Positions 8,260-16,885 are shown, counted from the stretch's first letter. The stretch: DNA of 64,000 nt from Bog-473 sp963788585 (GCA_963788585.1 CAWBHA010000003.1:2170001-2234000); one strand, 5' to 3'. Made by a program: numbers and translations. The notes: generated by a model not told the origin, from the letters alone.

Positions 8260-9152
8260 AGGCGGCGCGGCGGGGCCAGCTCGTGCTCGTGGCCACGCCG
8301 ATCGGAAATCTGGGGGACCTGTCGCCCCGGGCACGCCAGGTCCTGGAGACGGCGGACCTCATCTGCTGCGAGGACACCCGCCGGACCCGCGCCCTGCTCT
8401 CGGCGGCCGGGGTCACGGCGAAAGGCCCCGCCGGCGACCGCCTGCTGTCGCTGCACGGCCACAACGAGGCCGCCCGGCTCGAGCGCGTCACCGCGGCGCT
8501 GGCCGTGGGCGACCTGGTGGCGGTGGTCAGCGACGCGGGCACGCCCGGCGTCTCGGACCCCGGCGCCTGGCTGGCGACGCAGGTGGCCGCGGCCGGGGGC
8601 ACCGTGAGCACCGTGCCCGGGCCGTCGGCCGTCCTGGGCGCCCTGGTCGTCAGCGGGCTGCCGACCGACCGCTTCGCCGTCGAGGGTTTCCTGCCGCGTC
8701 GTGGCGGCGAGCGCGCCCGCCGCATCGCTGCGCTCATGGCGGACGAGCGCACCACGGTCGTCCTCGAGGCGCCGGGGCGCGTCGCCGCCACGCTGGCCGA
8801 GCTGGCGCAGGCCGACCCCGAGCGCCCGGTCGCCGTGGTGCGGGAGCTGACCAAGGTGCACGAGGAGGTGTGGCGGGGAACGCTCGGCCCGGCGGCGAGC
8901 GCCTTCGCGGCGCGCCAGCTGCGGGGCGAGGTGGTGTTGGTCGTCGCCGGCGCTCCCGCGCCGGCGCCGGCGGTCGACGACGACGTGGACGCGGCGGTGC
9001 GTGCCGCACTGGCCGACGACCCGACGGCGGGCCCGCGCCAGGTGGCCGACCGCATCGCGGTGCGCCTGGGGGTGCCGCGTCGGCAGGCGTACGAGGCGAC
9101 GCTGCGCGTGCGGGCCGCCGACGGCGACGCGGGCCCGTCCGGCCGCGCGTGA
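8256..9152 (+). CDS. rsmI: 16S rRNA (cytidine1402-2'-O)-methyltransferase
   Basis: SAM-dependent 2'-O-methyltransferase that modifies C1402 of 16S rRNA in the decoding centre. The 298-residue protein has the tetrapyrrole-methylase fold with LVLVATPIGNLGD at the start, ICCEDTRRTRALL, SDAGTPGVSDPG and VPGPSAV, all diagnostic of RsmI. The C-terminal extension (residues about 230-298) is the small helical RsmI domain. The GTG start overlaps the DUF192 stop. metG begins 22 bp downstream, so the genes form one operon. Confidence 0.95.
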   Translation: MKAARRGQLVLVATPIGNLGDLSPRARQVLETADLICCEDTRRTRALLSAAGVTAKGPAGDRLLSLHGHNEAARLERVTAALAVGDLVAVVSDAGTPGVSDPGAWLATQVAAAGGTVSTVPGPSAVLGALVVSGLPTDRFAVEGFLPRRGGERARRIAALMADERTTVVLEAPGRVAATLAELAQADPERPVAVVRELTKVHEEVWRGTLGPAASAFAARQLRGEVVLVVAGAPAPAPAVDDDVDAAVRAALADDPTAGPRQVADRIAVRLGVPRRQAYEATLRVRAADGDAGPSGRA

Positions 9153-9174
9153 ACGCACCGGTACGCTACCGGCG

Positions 9175-10725
9175 GTGCCGCCCTACTACCTCACCACCCC
9201 TATCTACTACGTCAACGACGCGCCGCACGTGGGCACGGCGTACACGACCGTGAACGCGGACGCGCTCGCTCGGTGGCACCGACTCCTCGGTGACGACGTG
9301 TGGTTCATGACCGGTACCGACGAGCACGGGGCCAAGATCGTGGAGGCGGCGGAGGCCAATGGGACGACGCCCCATGAGTGGACGGACCGTACGTCGGCCC
9401 GCTACGTCGACGTCTGGCGCCGCCTCGACATCTCCTACGACGACTTCATCCGGACCACCGAGCCCCGCCACTATGCGGTCGTGCAGGAGTTCCTTCAGCG
9501 CATCTACGACAACGGGTACATCGAGCTCGGGCTCTACTCGGGCCTCTACTGCGTCTCCTGCGAGGACTACTACACCGAGGACCAGCTGGTCGACGGTCTG
9601 TGCCCCGTCCACGGGCGTCCCGTCGTCGAGATGCAGGAGAACAACTACTTCTTCCGGCTGAGCCAGTTCGAGCAGCGGCTCCTCGACTACTACGACGCGC
9701 ACCCCGACTTCGTCCGCCCGGTCGCGAAACGCAACGAGGCGCTCGGTTTCATCCGGGGCGGTCTCCGCGACGTCTCCATCACCCGAACCTCGTTCACCTG
9801 GGGCGTGCCGGTGCCCTGGGACAGCGGGCACGTCTTCTACGTGTGGTACGACGCGCTCATCAACTACCTCACGGTGGCGGGGTACGGCGCCGACGAGGCG
9901 CTGTTCCGCTCTCGTTGGGGGGCCGCGCACCACCTCATCGGCAAGGACATCTTGAAGTTCCACTGCGTGTGGTGGCCGGCGATGTGCATGGCGGCGGGGC
10001 TCGATCCGCCACCCGAGATCTTCGTGCACGGCTTCCTGCTCCTGGGCGGTCAGAAGCTCGGCAAGACGATGATCGCGGCCGGGATGGCGGGCGAGGGTGA
10101 TCGCCCACCACTGCGGATCACCGACATCTCGCCCCTGGCACTGGCCGACGACCTCGGCGTCGACGCGCTCCGGTACCTGCTGCTGCGCGAGGTGCCGCTC
10201 GGCGGCGACGGGGACTTCTCCTACGAGGGGATCCTGACGCGCTACAACGCCGACCTGGCCAACAATCTCGGGAACCTCGTCTCGCGCGTGACGACCGTGG
10301 TGCACTCGAAGTGCGGCGGCATCGGGACGGGCTGCGACGTACGGAGCGAGCTCGCTCCGGTGGCAGCCGGAGTGCTCGAGGCGGCGTCCGAGGCGTGGGC
10401 CCGCTGGGCTCCGCACGACGCGCTGGAGGAGACCTGGCGCCTGATCGGCGCCGCCAACGCCCGACTCGAGGCGGCGGAGCCCTGGAAGATGGATCCCGGG
10501 CCGGAGGTGGACGCGGTCCTCGGCGACGCGCTCGAGGTCTTGCGCATCGTCGCCGTGTTGGTGGCGCCGGCCATGCCATCGGTGGCCGGCGAGGTCTGGC
10601 GCCGCATCGGGGTGGCGGGGGACCCGTCGCGGGCGCGCCTGCCCGAGGACGCCGGATGGGGCGGCTATGGCGGCGGCGCAGAGGTGGTCAAGGGCGAGCC
10701 GCTGTTCCCGCGGCGGAAGACCTGA
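9175..10725 (+). CDS. metG: Methionyl-tRNA synthetase
   Basis: Class I aminoacyl-tRNA synthetase of 516 residues without the C-terminal tRNA-binding (EMAP-like) extension. The HIGH motif appears as PHVG near residue 16. The zinc knuckle is one CxxC (CVSC) plus CPVHG. The signature KMSKS loop is changed to KLGKT, although both lysines are kept. The anticodon-binding helical domain includes RYNADLANNLGNL. The start is GTG 9175; upstream codons overlap rsmI. It is followed after 1 bp by tatD, the usual actinobacterial order. Confidence 0.95.
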   Translation: MPPYYLTTPIYYVNDAPHVGTAYTTVNADALARWHRLLGDDVWFMTGTDEHGAKIVEAAEANGTTPHEWTDRTSARYVDVWRRLDISYDDFIRTTEPRHYAVVQEFLQRIYDNGYIELGLYSGLYCVSCEDYYTEDQLVDGLCPVHGRPVVEMQENNYFFRLSQFEQRLLDYYDAHPDFVRPVAKRNEALGFIRGGLRDVSITRTSFTWGVPVPWDSGHVFYVWYDALINYLTVAGYGADEALFRSRWGAAHHLIGKDILKFHCVWWPAMCMAAGLDPPPEIFVHGFLLLGGQKLGKTMIAAGMAGEGDRPPLRITDISPLALADDLGVDALRYLLLREVPLGGDGDFSYEGILTRYNADLANNLGNLVSRVTTVVHSKCGGIGTGCDVRSELAPVAAGVLEAASEAWARWAPHDALEETWRLIGAANARLEAAEPWKMDPGPEVDAVLGDALEVLRIVAVLVAPAMPSVAGEVWRRIGVAGDPSRARLPEDAGWGGYGGGAEVVKGEPLFPRRKT

Positions 10726-10726
10726 G

Positions 10727-11545
10727 GTGGCCGGCTGGTTCGACTCCCACTGCCACGTGCAGGAGAAATACCTGCCCGGAGAGGAGGTAGGCGAGGCGGC
10801 GGTGCTCGATGCGGTGCTGTCCCGGGCCCGGGACGCCGGCGTGGACCGGATGGTGTGCATCGGGACGGGGGTGGCCACGTCGGCGCAGGCGGTGGCGGTG
10901 GCCCGGGCCACCGCGGCGGCGCCGCCGGGGCCGCGGGCGTGGGCGTCCATCGGGTTGCACCCGCACGAGGCCAGCGAGGGGGTGGACGAAGTGGCCGCCC
11001 TCTTGACCGACGAGGTCGCGGCCGGCGACGGTGCCGTGGTGGCGGTGGGCGAGTGTGGCCTCGACTACTACTACGAGCACTCGCCACGCGACGCGCAGCG
11101 CGCCGCGTTCGCGGAGCAGATCGCCCTGGCGCACGCGCACCGTCTGGCACTGGTCATCCACGCGCGCGACGCCTGGGCCGACCTCTTCGACGTGCTCGAG
11201 GCCGAGGGCGTGCCGGAGCGCACCGTGCTGCACTGCTTCACCGGCGGACCCGACGAGGTTGCGCGTTGCCTCGACGCCGGCATGTTCGTCTCGTTCAGCG
11301 GCATCGTGACGTTCAAGAACGCGGCCGACGTCCGTGCCGCGGTCGCGCGCTGTCCATTCGACCGATTGTTGGTCGAAACGGACAGCCCGTTCCTCGCGCC
11401 GGTTCCGCATCGCGGCCGAACCAACGAGCCGTCGTATCTCCCGCTCGTCGGCGAGGCCGTCGCGGCGGTAAAGGGTTGTCCGGTGGACGAAGTCAGGGAA
11501 CGCAGCGCCGCCGCGGCAAACATGCTGTTTTCCACAGGCAGCTAA
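10727..11545 (+). CDS. tatD: TatD-family metal-dependent hydrolase
   Basis: 272-residue TIM-barrel metallohydrolase; relatives act as 3'-5' DNA exonucleases or D-aminoacyl hydrolases. Metal ligands are visible: DSHCHV at residues 6-11, Glu in GECGLDYYY, His in LVIHARDA, His in HCFTGG and Asp in ETDSPFLAP. GTG 10727 follows the metG stop by one base, so the two are coupled. The next gene lies about 215 bp away across an AT-richer leader. Confidence 0.95.
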   Translation: MAGWFDSHCHVQEKYLPGEEVGEAAVLDAVLSRARDAGVDRMVCIGTGVATSAQAVAVARATAAAPPGPRAWASIGLHPHEASEGVDEVAALLTDEVAAGDGAVVAVGECGLDYYYEHSPRDAQRAAFAEQIALAHAHRLALVIHARDAWADLFDVLEAEGVPERTVLHCFTGGPDEVARCLDAGMFVSFSGIVTFKNAADVRAAVARCPFDRLLVETDSPFLAPVPHRGRTNEPSYLPLVGEAVAAVKGCPVDEVRERSAAAANMLFSTGS

Positions 11546-11574
11546 TTCTCGCGCTGTTGTGCGCAATACGAGAA
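11546..11574 (+). terminator. Weak hairpin just after tatD
   Basis: TTCTC at 11546-11550 can pair with GAGAA at 11570-11574, and GCGC at 11551-11554 with GCGC at 11561-11564, leaving a small bulge. It begins at the tatD stop, but no T-run follows, so termination is uncertain. Confidence 0.3.
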
Positions 11575-11579
11575 CCTTC

Positions 11580-11760
11580 TGACCTGGGTGTTTCAGCATG
11601 ATTTTTTAGAGAAACGGGCAATGAACAGGGAGTTCATCTAAATATCGCGACGCACCGGGTGCCTGACCTGCGGAAAGAGCGTCGCAAAAGGCTCCGCGGA
11701 ATTTCGGGTTTGCGTGGCCCACGATTGGTTATCTAAGTTCTCCAGAAACCCCTCGCCCCC
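11580..11760 (+). promoter_or_regulatory. Structured 5' leader of the RlpA-like gene (candidate)
   Basis: This AT-richer gap holds nested inverted repeats: GCGACGC at 11647-11653 with GCGTCGC at 11679-11685, enclosing GCACC/GGTGC at 11652-11662. A purine loop GGAAAGAG and GCAAAAGGC stand beside them. In many actinobacteria the rpf/wall-hydrolase gene at this locus is preceded by a c-di-AMP riboswitch. I could not match the conserved ydaO blocks here, so the element class is unknown. It may be a cis-acting RNA or simply a promoter region. Confidence 0.3.
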
Positions 11761-12423
11761 GTGTGTCGGCGCGGGTGCACTGTGTCCCCGGAGAAGGGTG
11801 GAGCCCTGCGGAACCAGAGCACTGGGGGGAGACGCCTGGGCGTTGCTGCGGTCATTTGCGGCTTCTTGCTCGGCGCGCCTCTCCTGCTGTTGCAGAACCA
11901 GACGGCGCACGCGTCCCGTTCATCGGCCGCGTCGCGCACCGAGCAGAAGAAGGCCGTCTTCTCCTCGTCGCATGTCGACGGGGTGAAGCTGCCGTCCCAC
12001 CTCGTCGCTTATCAGGCCGCGACGACGACGTCGACGACTGCCGCTCCGACGACCACGTCGACGACGGCACCGCCGACGACGACCACCGCGCCTCCTCCGA
12101 CGACGACCACCACGACGGCGCCTCCGCCTCCTCCGCCTCCTCCGACGACGACCACCACGACGGCACCGCCCGACCCCACGGCCGAGGAGTCCGGCGAGGC
12201 GACCTGGTATTCGGCGGCCGCGCCGGGGTATTGCGCGAGCCCGACGTTGCCGTTCGGGACCGTGCTCACCGTCGTGAACGGCGCGACCGGCGCTTCGACC
12301 ACGTGCACGGTGGACGACCGGGAGGGGGCGGGCTACCCGCGGGTGGTCGACCTCTCGCCGGGGGGCTTCTCGCAGATCGCCGACCTCGGCCAGGGAGTGG
12401 TGGACGTCACAATCTCCTGGTGA
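11761..12423 (+). CDS. Secreted RlpA-like double-psi beta-barrel protein
   Basis: Up to 220 residues. It has a basic N-terminus, one hydrophobic segment (about 27-45), an exported spacer, then a long Thr/Pro linker (about residues 85-140) that suits crossing the cell wall. The C-terminal 80 residues form an RlpA/RpfB-type domain: EATWYSAAAPGYCASP, LPFGTVL, DDREGAGYPRVVDLSPGGF and the ending VDVTISW. RlpA domains bind or cut glycan. The gene sits between tatD and ksgA, where related bacteria carry rpfB. The start is uncertain: GTG 11761 or GTG 11782. The stop overlaps the ksgA start by 4 nt. Confidence 0.75.
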   Translation: MCRRGCTVSPEKGGALRNQSTGGRRLGVAAVICGFLLGAPLLLLQNQTAHASRSSAASRTEQKKAVFSSSHVDGVKLPSHLVAYQAATTTSTTAAPTTTSTTAPPTTTTAPPPTTTTTTAPPPPPPPPTTTTTTAPPDPTAEESGEATWYSAAAPGYCASPTLPFGTVLTVVNGATGASTTCTVDDREGAGYPRVVDLSPGGFSQIADLGQGVVDVTISW

Positions 12424-13241
12424 CCCATTCCGGCGCCGACATCGCCCAGCTGCTGTCGGCGCATGGGCTGCGTCCGAGCCGGGCCCTCGGCCAGAACTTC
12501 GTGGCCGACCCCAACACGGTGCGGCGCATCGCCCGCCTGGCCGGCGCCGGCCCCGAGTCCGAGGTCCTCGAGATCGGTGCCGGCCTGGGCTCCCTGACCC
12601 TCGCCCTGGCCGAAACCGGGGCCAGGGTGGTGGCGGTCGAGACGGACCGCCACCTGGTGCCCGTCCTGCGTTCGGTGGTCGAGCCGGCCGGGGTCGACGT
12701 GGTCGAGGGCGACGCCCTCACGCTCGACCTGGCCGCGCTCCTGGACCGGCGCGGGGACGGGCCCTGGAGCCTCGTGGCCAACCTGCCCTACAACGTCGCC
12801 ACCCCGCTCGTGTTGCGGGTGCTCACCGAGGTCCCCGTGGTCACCCGCCTGCTGGTCATGGTCCAGCGCGAGGTGGGCGAACGCATGGCCGCTCAGGCGG
12901 GTGGCGCCGCCTACGGCGCGGTGTCCGTCCGTGTCGCCTACTTTGCCCGCACCGAGGTGGTGGGCCGCGTCCCGGCCTCGGTGTTCGTGCCGCGCCCGCG
13001 GGTCGAGTCGGTCCTCGTCGCCATGGAGCGACTGCCGGCGCCGGCGGTCGACCCGGCCCTCGTCTCCTACGAGCGGCTCGACGCGGTCGTGCGGGCCGGA
13101 TTCGGCCAGCGGCGCAAGATGCTCCGGCGTTCGCTGGCCGGCGTCGTCGAGCCGGACGCCTTCGCCCGCGCCGGAGTGCGACCGGACGCGCGAGCGGAGG
13201 AGCTGAGCGTGACCGAGTGGGGGAGGCTGGCGGCCCTGTGA
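12420..13241 (+). CDS. ksgA: 16S rRNA dimethyladenosine transferase
   Basis: RsmA/KsgA dimethylates two adjacent adenosines (A1518/A1519) near the 3' end of 16S rRNA. The 273-residue protein shows LGQNFVADPNTV, SAM motif I EIGAGLGSLTLAL, the catalytic NLPYN, and the C-terminal helical domain with FGQRRKMLRRSL. The GTG start overlaps the preceding stop (GTGA), and its own stop overlaps ispE in the same way, so three genes are tightly coupled. Confidence 0.96.
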   Translation: MTHSGADIAQLLSAHGLRPSRALGQNFVADPNTVRRIARLAGAGPESEVLEIGAGLGSLTLALAETGARVVAVETDRHLVPVLRSVVEPAGVDVVEGDALTLDLAALLDRRGDGPWSLVANLPYNVATPLVLRVLTEVPVVTRLLVMVQREVGERMAAQAGGAAYGAVSVRVAYFARTEVVGRVPASVFVPRPRVESVLVAMERLPAPAVDPALVSYERLDAVVRAGFGQRRKMLRRSLAGVVEPDAFARAGVRPDARAEELSVTEWGRLAAL

Positions 13242-14047
13242 GCGGCGGGCACGATCACGTTCTGGGTTCGGTGCCGAGGCGCCGGATGCTGGCACCCGCC
13301 AAGCTGACGGTCACGCTGCGGGTCACCGGCATCCGGGCCGACGGCTACCACGAGCTCGAGGCCGAGATGGTCACGCTCGACCTGGCGGACGAGCTGGAGC
13401 TCGACGAGGGCGGCGCCGGACTGGTCGTGGAGGTCGCACCGGGTCTCCGGGGGGAGGGGCTCCCGCTCGATGGCGGCAACCTCGTCACCCGCGCACTGCA
13501 CGCCTGCGGGCGCCGGGCCGGTGTCCGCCTGGCCAAGCGGATTCCCCTCGGAGGCGGGCTCGGGGGCGGCTCGGCCGACGCGGCGGCGGTGTTGCGTTGG
13601 GCGGGCTGCGACGACCTGGCGACGGCCGCCACGCTGGGGGCGGACGTGCCCTTCTGCCTCGTGGGCGGCCGTGCCCGGGTCGAGGGGGTGGGGGAGCAGG
13701 TGACACCCCTGCCCTTCGAAGACCGCACCTACCTCCTGCTGCTGCCGCCCTTCGGCGTCGACACGGCGCGGGTCTACCGCGCCTGGGACGAACGGCCGCG
13801 TGACGAGGGACCGAACGCGCTGGCGGCGGCGGCCCTGGTCACCGAGCCACGCCTGGCCCGCTGGCGCGACGCCCTGGGCGAGCTGGCGGGCGCCGAGCCG
13901 CGGCTCGCCGGCAGCGGGTCGACCTGGTTCGTCGAGGGCGGCCCGTCCGAGGCGGGGACGGCGGCGCGGCCGGAGCTGCGGGTGGGGTCCTCTGTGGGGC
14001 GGCTGGTCCGGACGCGCACGGTCCCGGCCGGCTGGGAGGGGGAGTGA
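13238..14047 (+). CDS. ispE: 4-diphosphocytidyl-2-C-methyl-D-erythritol kinase
   Basis: GHMP kinase of the non-mevalonate (MEP) isoprenoid pathway. It phosphorylates CDP-methylerythritol at position 2. The 269-residue protein has APAKLTVTLRVTGIRADGYHEL at the start of the fold and the ATP loop PLGGGLGGGSADAAA. GADVPFCLVGG and SGSTWFV follow. The GTG start at 13238 overlaps ksgA; ATG 13289 is an alternative that would leave a short gap. ksgA-ispE is a conserved actinobacterial pair. Confidence 0.95.
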   Translation: MSGGHDHVLGSVPRRRMLAPAKLTVTLRVTGIRADGYHELEAEMVTLDLADELELDEGGAGLVVEVAPGLRGEGLPLDGGNLVTRALHACGRRAGVRLAKRIPLGGGLGGGSADAAAVLRWAGCDDLATAATLGADVPFCLVGGRARVEGVGEQVTPLPFEDRTYLLLLPPFGVDTARVYRAWDERPRDEGPNALAAAALVTEPRLARWRDALGELAGAEPRLAGSGSTWFVEGGPSEAGTAARPELRVGSSVGRLVRTRTVPAGWEGE

Positions 14048-14082
14048 GGAGGGCTGAACGGGGGTTGGATCGCGCGGGCGGG

Positions 14083-14181
14083 CTACTTGCCGGCCCGGCG
14101 CTGCCAGCGGGTGGCCTTGAGCATCTTCTTGTGCTTCTTCTTGCGCATCCGCTTGCGGCGCTTCTTGATCAGGGATCCCAT
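14083..14181 (-). CDS. Small-subunit ribosomal protein bS22 (32 aa)
   Basis: A 32-residue basic peptide starting MGSLIKKRRKRMRKKKHKK and ending WQRRAGK. It matches the bS22 / AURKAIP1-COX24-domain protein described in mycobacterial 30S subunits, near the decoding centre. Length and nearly all positions agree with the form I know (about 33 residues). It is convergent with ispE (35 bp gap) and divergent from the VOC gene. Too short for ordinary gene calling. Confidence 0.88.
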   Translation of the reverse strand: MGSLIKKRRKRMRKKKHKKMLKATRWQRRAGK

Positions 14182-14246
14182 GCCGTGCGGCAGGCTAGCG
14201 GTCCACGGGTCCGACGGCCAGGTCGGTCCCGGCACGAGGAGGGCTG

Positions 14247-14615
14247 ATGGGCTTCGAGATCGTCCGGCTGGACCACGTCCAATTGGCCATGCCGCCGGGT
14301 CGTGAGGCCGACGCCGAGGCCTTCTACTCGGGCCTGCTCGGGCTGGAGCGGGTCCCGAAGCCGGCGCCGCTCGCGGCGCGCGGCGGTTGCTGGTTCGTCC
14401 GGGGCACGCTGGCCGTGCACCTCGGGGTCGAGGAGGACTTTCGTCCGGCCCACAAGGCCCACCCTGCCTTCGTGGTCCGACACCTGCCCGGGCTGGTGGC
14501 CGCCCTCGAGGCCGGCGGGGTGGCGGTGCGCCCCAACACCGACCAGGCGCCCGGTGCCGGGGCCTACGTGGACGACCCCTTCGGGAACCGCATCGAACTG
14601 ATCGCCGGGGACTGA
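14247..14615 (+). CDS. VOC/glyoxalase-family protein
   Basis: 122-residue single-domain member of the vicinal oxygen chelate superfamily. It has LDHVQLAMPPG at the start, FYSGLLGLERV, a mid-domain HLGVEEDF, and the C-terminal DDPFGNRIELIAGD. These folds bind a metal and act as lyases, dioxygenases or resistance proteins; the specific activity cannot be read here. It stands alone, followed by a strong hairpin and then convergent signalling genes. Confidence 0.85.
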   Translation: MGFEIVRLDHVQLAMPPGREADAEAFYSGLLGLERVPKPAPLAARGGCWFVRGTLAVHLGVEEDFRPAHKAHPAFVVRHLPGLVAALEAGGVAVRPNTDQAPGAGAYVDDPFGNRIELIAGD

Positions 14616-14679
14616 TGCCTTTCGGTGCTTCCCTCCGTGCGCCACGCGCCGTTGCCCATGGGGCGGGGGTGGAGGGGAG

Positions 14680-14721
14680 CACCGGCGGGGGCGGCGTCCG
14701 TTCTGACCGCCCCCGCCGGTG
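14680..14721. terminator. Perfect 15-bp hairpin between convergent genes
   Basis: The arms at 14680-14694 and 14707-14721 are exact reverse complements (15 of 15, almost all G/C) with a 12-nt loop. It lies between the stops of the VOC gene and the convergent histidine kinase gene, 65 bp from one and 153 bp from the other. No T-run flanks it on either side, so it may act as a bidirectional or Rho-assisted terminator or as an mRNA 3' stabiliser. Confidence 0.55.
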
Positions 14722-14873
14722 GGACCAGTGGCAAAGTGGCGGACCTCCTGCCACCGGGGGGCATTGGAAGTGTGCGCCACGGACCTGGGCGACAGGTGGG
14801 GGTTGCATAAGAACGCACGGAGAAGAGTTTGCGTCCGTCGCGTCCTCCCGCGCAGCGCCGCCGGGGGTGGTGG

Positions 14874-16217
14874 TCAGGCGTTGTCGTCGGGCGCACCTGG
14901 TTCCGGCACGGTCGGCAGCTGCAGCGACATGCGGGCCCCGCCCCCCGGGTCGTTCTCGGCCAGGATCGAGCCGCCTTCCGACTTGACCACCTGGGCCACG
15001 ATGGCCAGGCCGAGGCCCGAGCCGGGCAGCCCGCGGGCGGCAGGCGAGCGGTAGAAGCGGTCGAAGATGTGTGGAAGGTCTTCCTCGGCGATGCCGGGCC
15101 CGTGGTCGCGCACGACGACCGTGCCGGCGGCGCACGTCACCGAGACGACCTGGCCCGGCGGGCTCCACTTGCGCGCGTTGTCGAGCAGGTTGCCCACCGC
15201 CCGGCTGAGCCGGTCGGCGTGGCCCTCGACCCAGCAGGGCTCGACGTCGAGTTCGAACGTGACGTCCCTCACCCGACCGTGCGTGGTCTGCAGCGTGACC
15301 GCTTCCTGGACCAACAGGTCGAGGCGGAGCGGCTCGCGGGGCGCCGGTTGCTGGTCGCCTCGAGCCAGCTCGGCCAGGTCGCCCACGAGGTCGGTCAGCT
15401 CCTGCAACTGGACGAGCACGTCGTCGACGAGGACGGAGCGGTCTTCGTCGCTGAGCTCGTCGACCCGCCGGATCACTTCGAGGTTGGTGCGCAGGCTGGT
15501 CAGCGGGGTGCGCAGCTCGTGCGAGGCGTCGAGCACCAGCTGGCTCTGGGCCCGGCGCGACGATTCGAGTGCTTCGAGCAGCCGGTTGAAGGTGCGGCGG
15601 AGACGGCCGAGCTCGTCGGGACCGCCGGGCGAGAGCCGGTGCGAGACGTCGGTCGTCTCGGCCAGATCCTCCACGGTGTCGGTCAGCGAGTTCAGCGGGA
15701 CGAGTGCGGTGCGCGCCACGAGCCATCCGAACACGGCGGCGAGCAGGACCCCGACGAGCGCGACGGCGCCGAGCAACAGCGCGAGCGTCTTGAGCTCCGA
15801 GCTGACGTTGAGCAGCGTGGCGATCTGCAGCGCCCCGCCCTCGATCAGGGTGCCCGAGGAGACCTGCGTACCGGCCGGCAGGTGCTCGACGTACTCGCGC
15901 AGCTGGTTGCCGTCCACGGTGACGGTGGTGAAGTAGGCCGGTGCCAACTCGACCGCCACCAGCCGGACCTGTCCGGTGACCGGGAGCCCGCCACCGGCGA
16001 CCACGGCACCGGTGGTGTCGATCACCTGTCCCACGGTCGCGGTGGTCGACCCGAATTGCTCGCCGGCCACGATCTTCTGTGCCGCGGTCGTGAGCGAGTT
16101 GTCGGCCGCCTGCAGCAGCGTGTTGCGGGCCAGCAGAAACGCGCCCAACGAGGCGGCCAGGACCGCGACGACGACGGCAACGGTCGTCGCCAGAACAAGC
16201 CTGGTGCGGAAGGTCAC
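14874..16217 (-). CDS. Sensor histidine kinase (MprB-like)
   Basis: Membrane sensor kinase of 447 residues. It has transmembrane helices at about 8-29 and 143-168, an extracytoplasmic sensor between them, and HAMP at about 168-222. The H-box has the phospho-acceptor His233 in LDASHELRTPLTSL. The N-box NLLDNARKWSPPG, DHGPGI and the G-box GSGLGLAI form the ATP-binding domain. The response regulator gene lies immediately upstream and overlaps by 4 nt, so they are co-expressed. Architecture resembles mycobacterial MprB/TrcS-type systems; the signal is unknown. Confidence 0.93.
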   Translation of the reverse strand: MTFRTRLVLATTVAVVVAVLAASLGAFLLARNTLLQAADNSLTTAAQKIVAGEQFGSTTATVGQVIDTTGAVVAGGGLPVTGQVRLVAVELAPAYFTTVTVDGNQLREYVEHLPAGTQVSSGTLIEGGALQIATLLNVSSELKTLALLLGAVALVGVLLAAVFGWLVARTALVPLNSLTDTVEDLAETTDVSHRLSPGGPDELGRLRRTFNRLLEALESSRRAQSQLVLDASHELRTPLTSLRTNLEVIRRVDELSDEDRSVLVDDVLVQLQELTDLVGDLAELARGDQQPAPREPLRLDLLVQEAVTLQTTHGRVRDVTFELDVEPCWVEGHADRLSRAVGNLLDNARKWSPPGQVVSVTCAAGTVVVRDHGPGIAEEDLPHIFDRFYRSPAARGLPGSGLGLAIVAQVVKSEGGSILAENDPGGGARMSLQLPTVPEPGAPDDNA

Positions 16218-16885
16218 GCGTCCCGGAGCACGTAGCCCACGCCGCGCACGGTCTGGATGCAGCGCGGCGCACCACCCTCTTCGACCTTGCGTCGGAGGTA
16301 GCCCACGTAGACGGCGAGCGAGTTCGTGCCCGAGTCGAAGTCGAAGCCCCAGACCCGGTTGAGCAGCACCTCGCGGGTGAGCACCTGGCGGGGATGGCGC
16401 AGGAACATCTCGAGGAGGTCGAACTCGATGCGCGTGAGCGCGAACGTACGCTCGCCGCGCTGCCCCTCTCGGGTCGAGAGGTCGAGCGCGAGGTCCCCGA
16501 CGCGGAGCAGGCCCCCTTCACCCTCGAAGCGCCGCCGCAGCAGTGCACGCAGCCGAGCCAGCAGCTCGGCCAGCGCGTAGGGCTTGACGAGGTAGTCATC
16601 GGCACCGGCGTCGAGGCCGGCGACGCGATCGTCGATCGCGTCGCGAGCGGTCAGCATGAGGACGGGTGTGTCGTCGCCGGCGCTGCGCATGCGCCGGCAC
16701 ACGGTCAGACCGTCGACGTCGGGAAGGCCGAGGTCGAGAATCAATGCGTCGGGCGGGGACTGCGCCAGCGATTCGAGCGCCTCGCCGCCCGAGGGCACGG
16801 CGGTGACGTCATAGCCCTCGAGGCGGAGGGCCCGATCGATCGAGCGACGGACGGCCGGGTCGTCGTCGACCACCAAAATGCGCAC
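16214..16885 (-). CDS. OmpR/PhoB-type response regulator
   Basis: 223-residue two-domain DNA-binding regulator. The receiver domain has the acidic pocket VVDDDP and the phospho-acceptor Asp51 in LILDLGLPDVDGL, with conserved Lys in DYLVKPYALAEL. The C-terminal winged helix (about 130-223) ends in IQTVRGVGYVLRDA, typical of OmpR/PhoB. The GTG start at 16885 lies 77 bp before tRNA-Gln on the opposite strand. It is paired with the kinase that follows. Confidence 0.95.
   Translation of the reverse strand: MRILVVDDDPAVRRSIDRALRLEGYDVTAVPSGGEALESLAQSPPDALILDLGLPDVDGLTVCRRMRSAGDDTPVLMLTARDAIDDRVAGLDAGADDYLVKPYALAELLARLRALLRRRFEGEGGLLRVGDLALDLSTREGQRGERTFALTRIEFDLLEMFLRHPRQVLTREVLLNRVWGFDFDSGTNSLAVYVGYLRRKVEEGGAPRCIQTVRGVGYVLRDA

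Noticed and set aside
11580..11760. c-di-AMP (ydaO) or c-di-GMP riboswitch
   Set aside because: Some short pieces look similar (GAAAGAG, GCAAAAGGC), but the conserved blocks and tetraloop receptor are not present; kept only as an unclassified structured leader.
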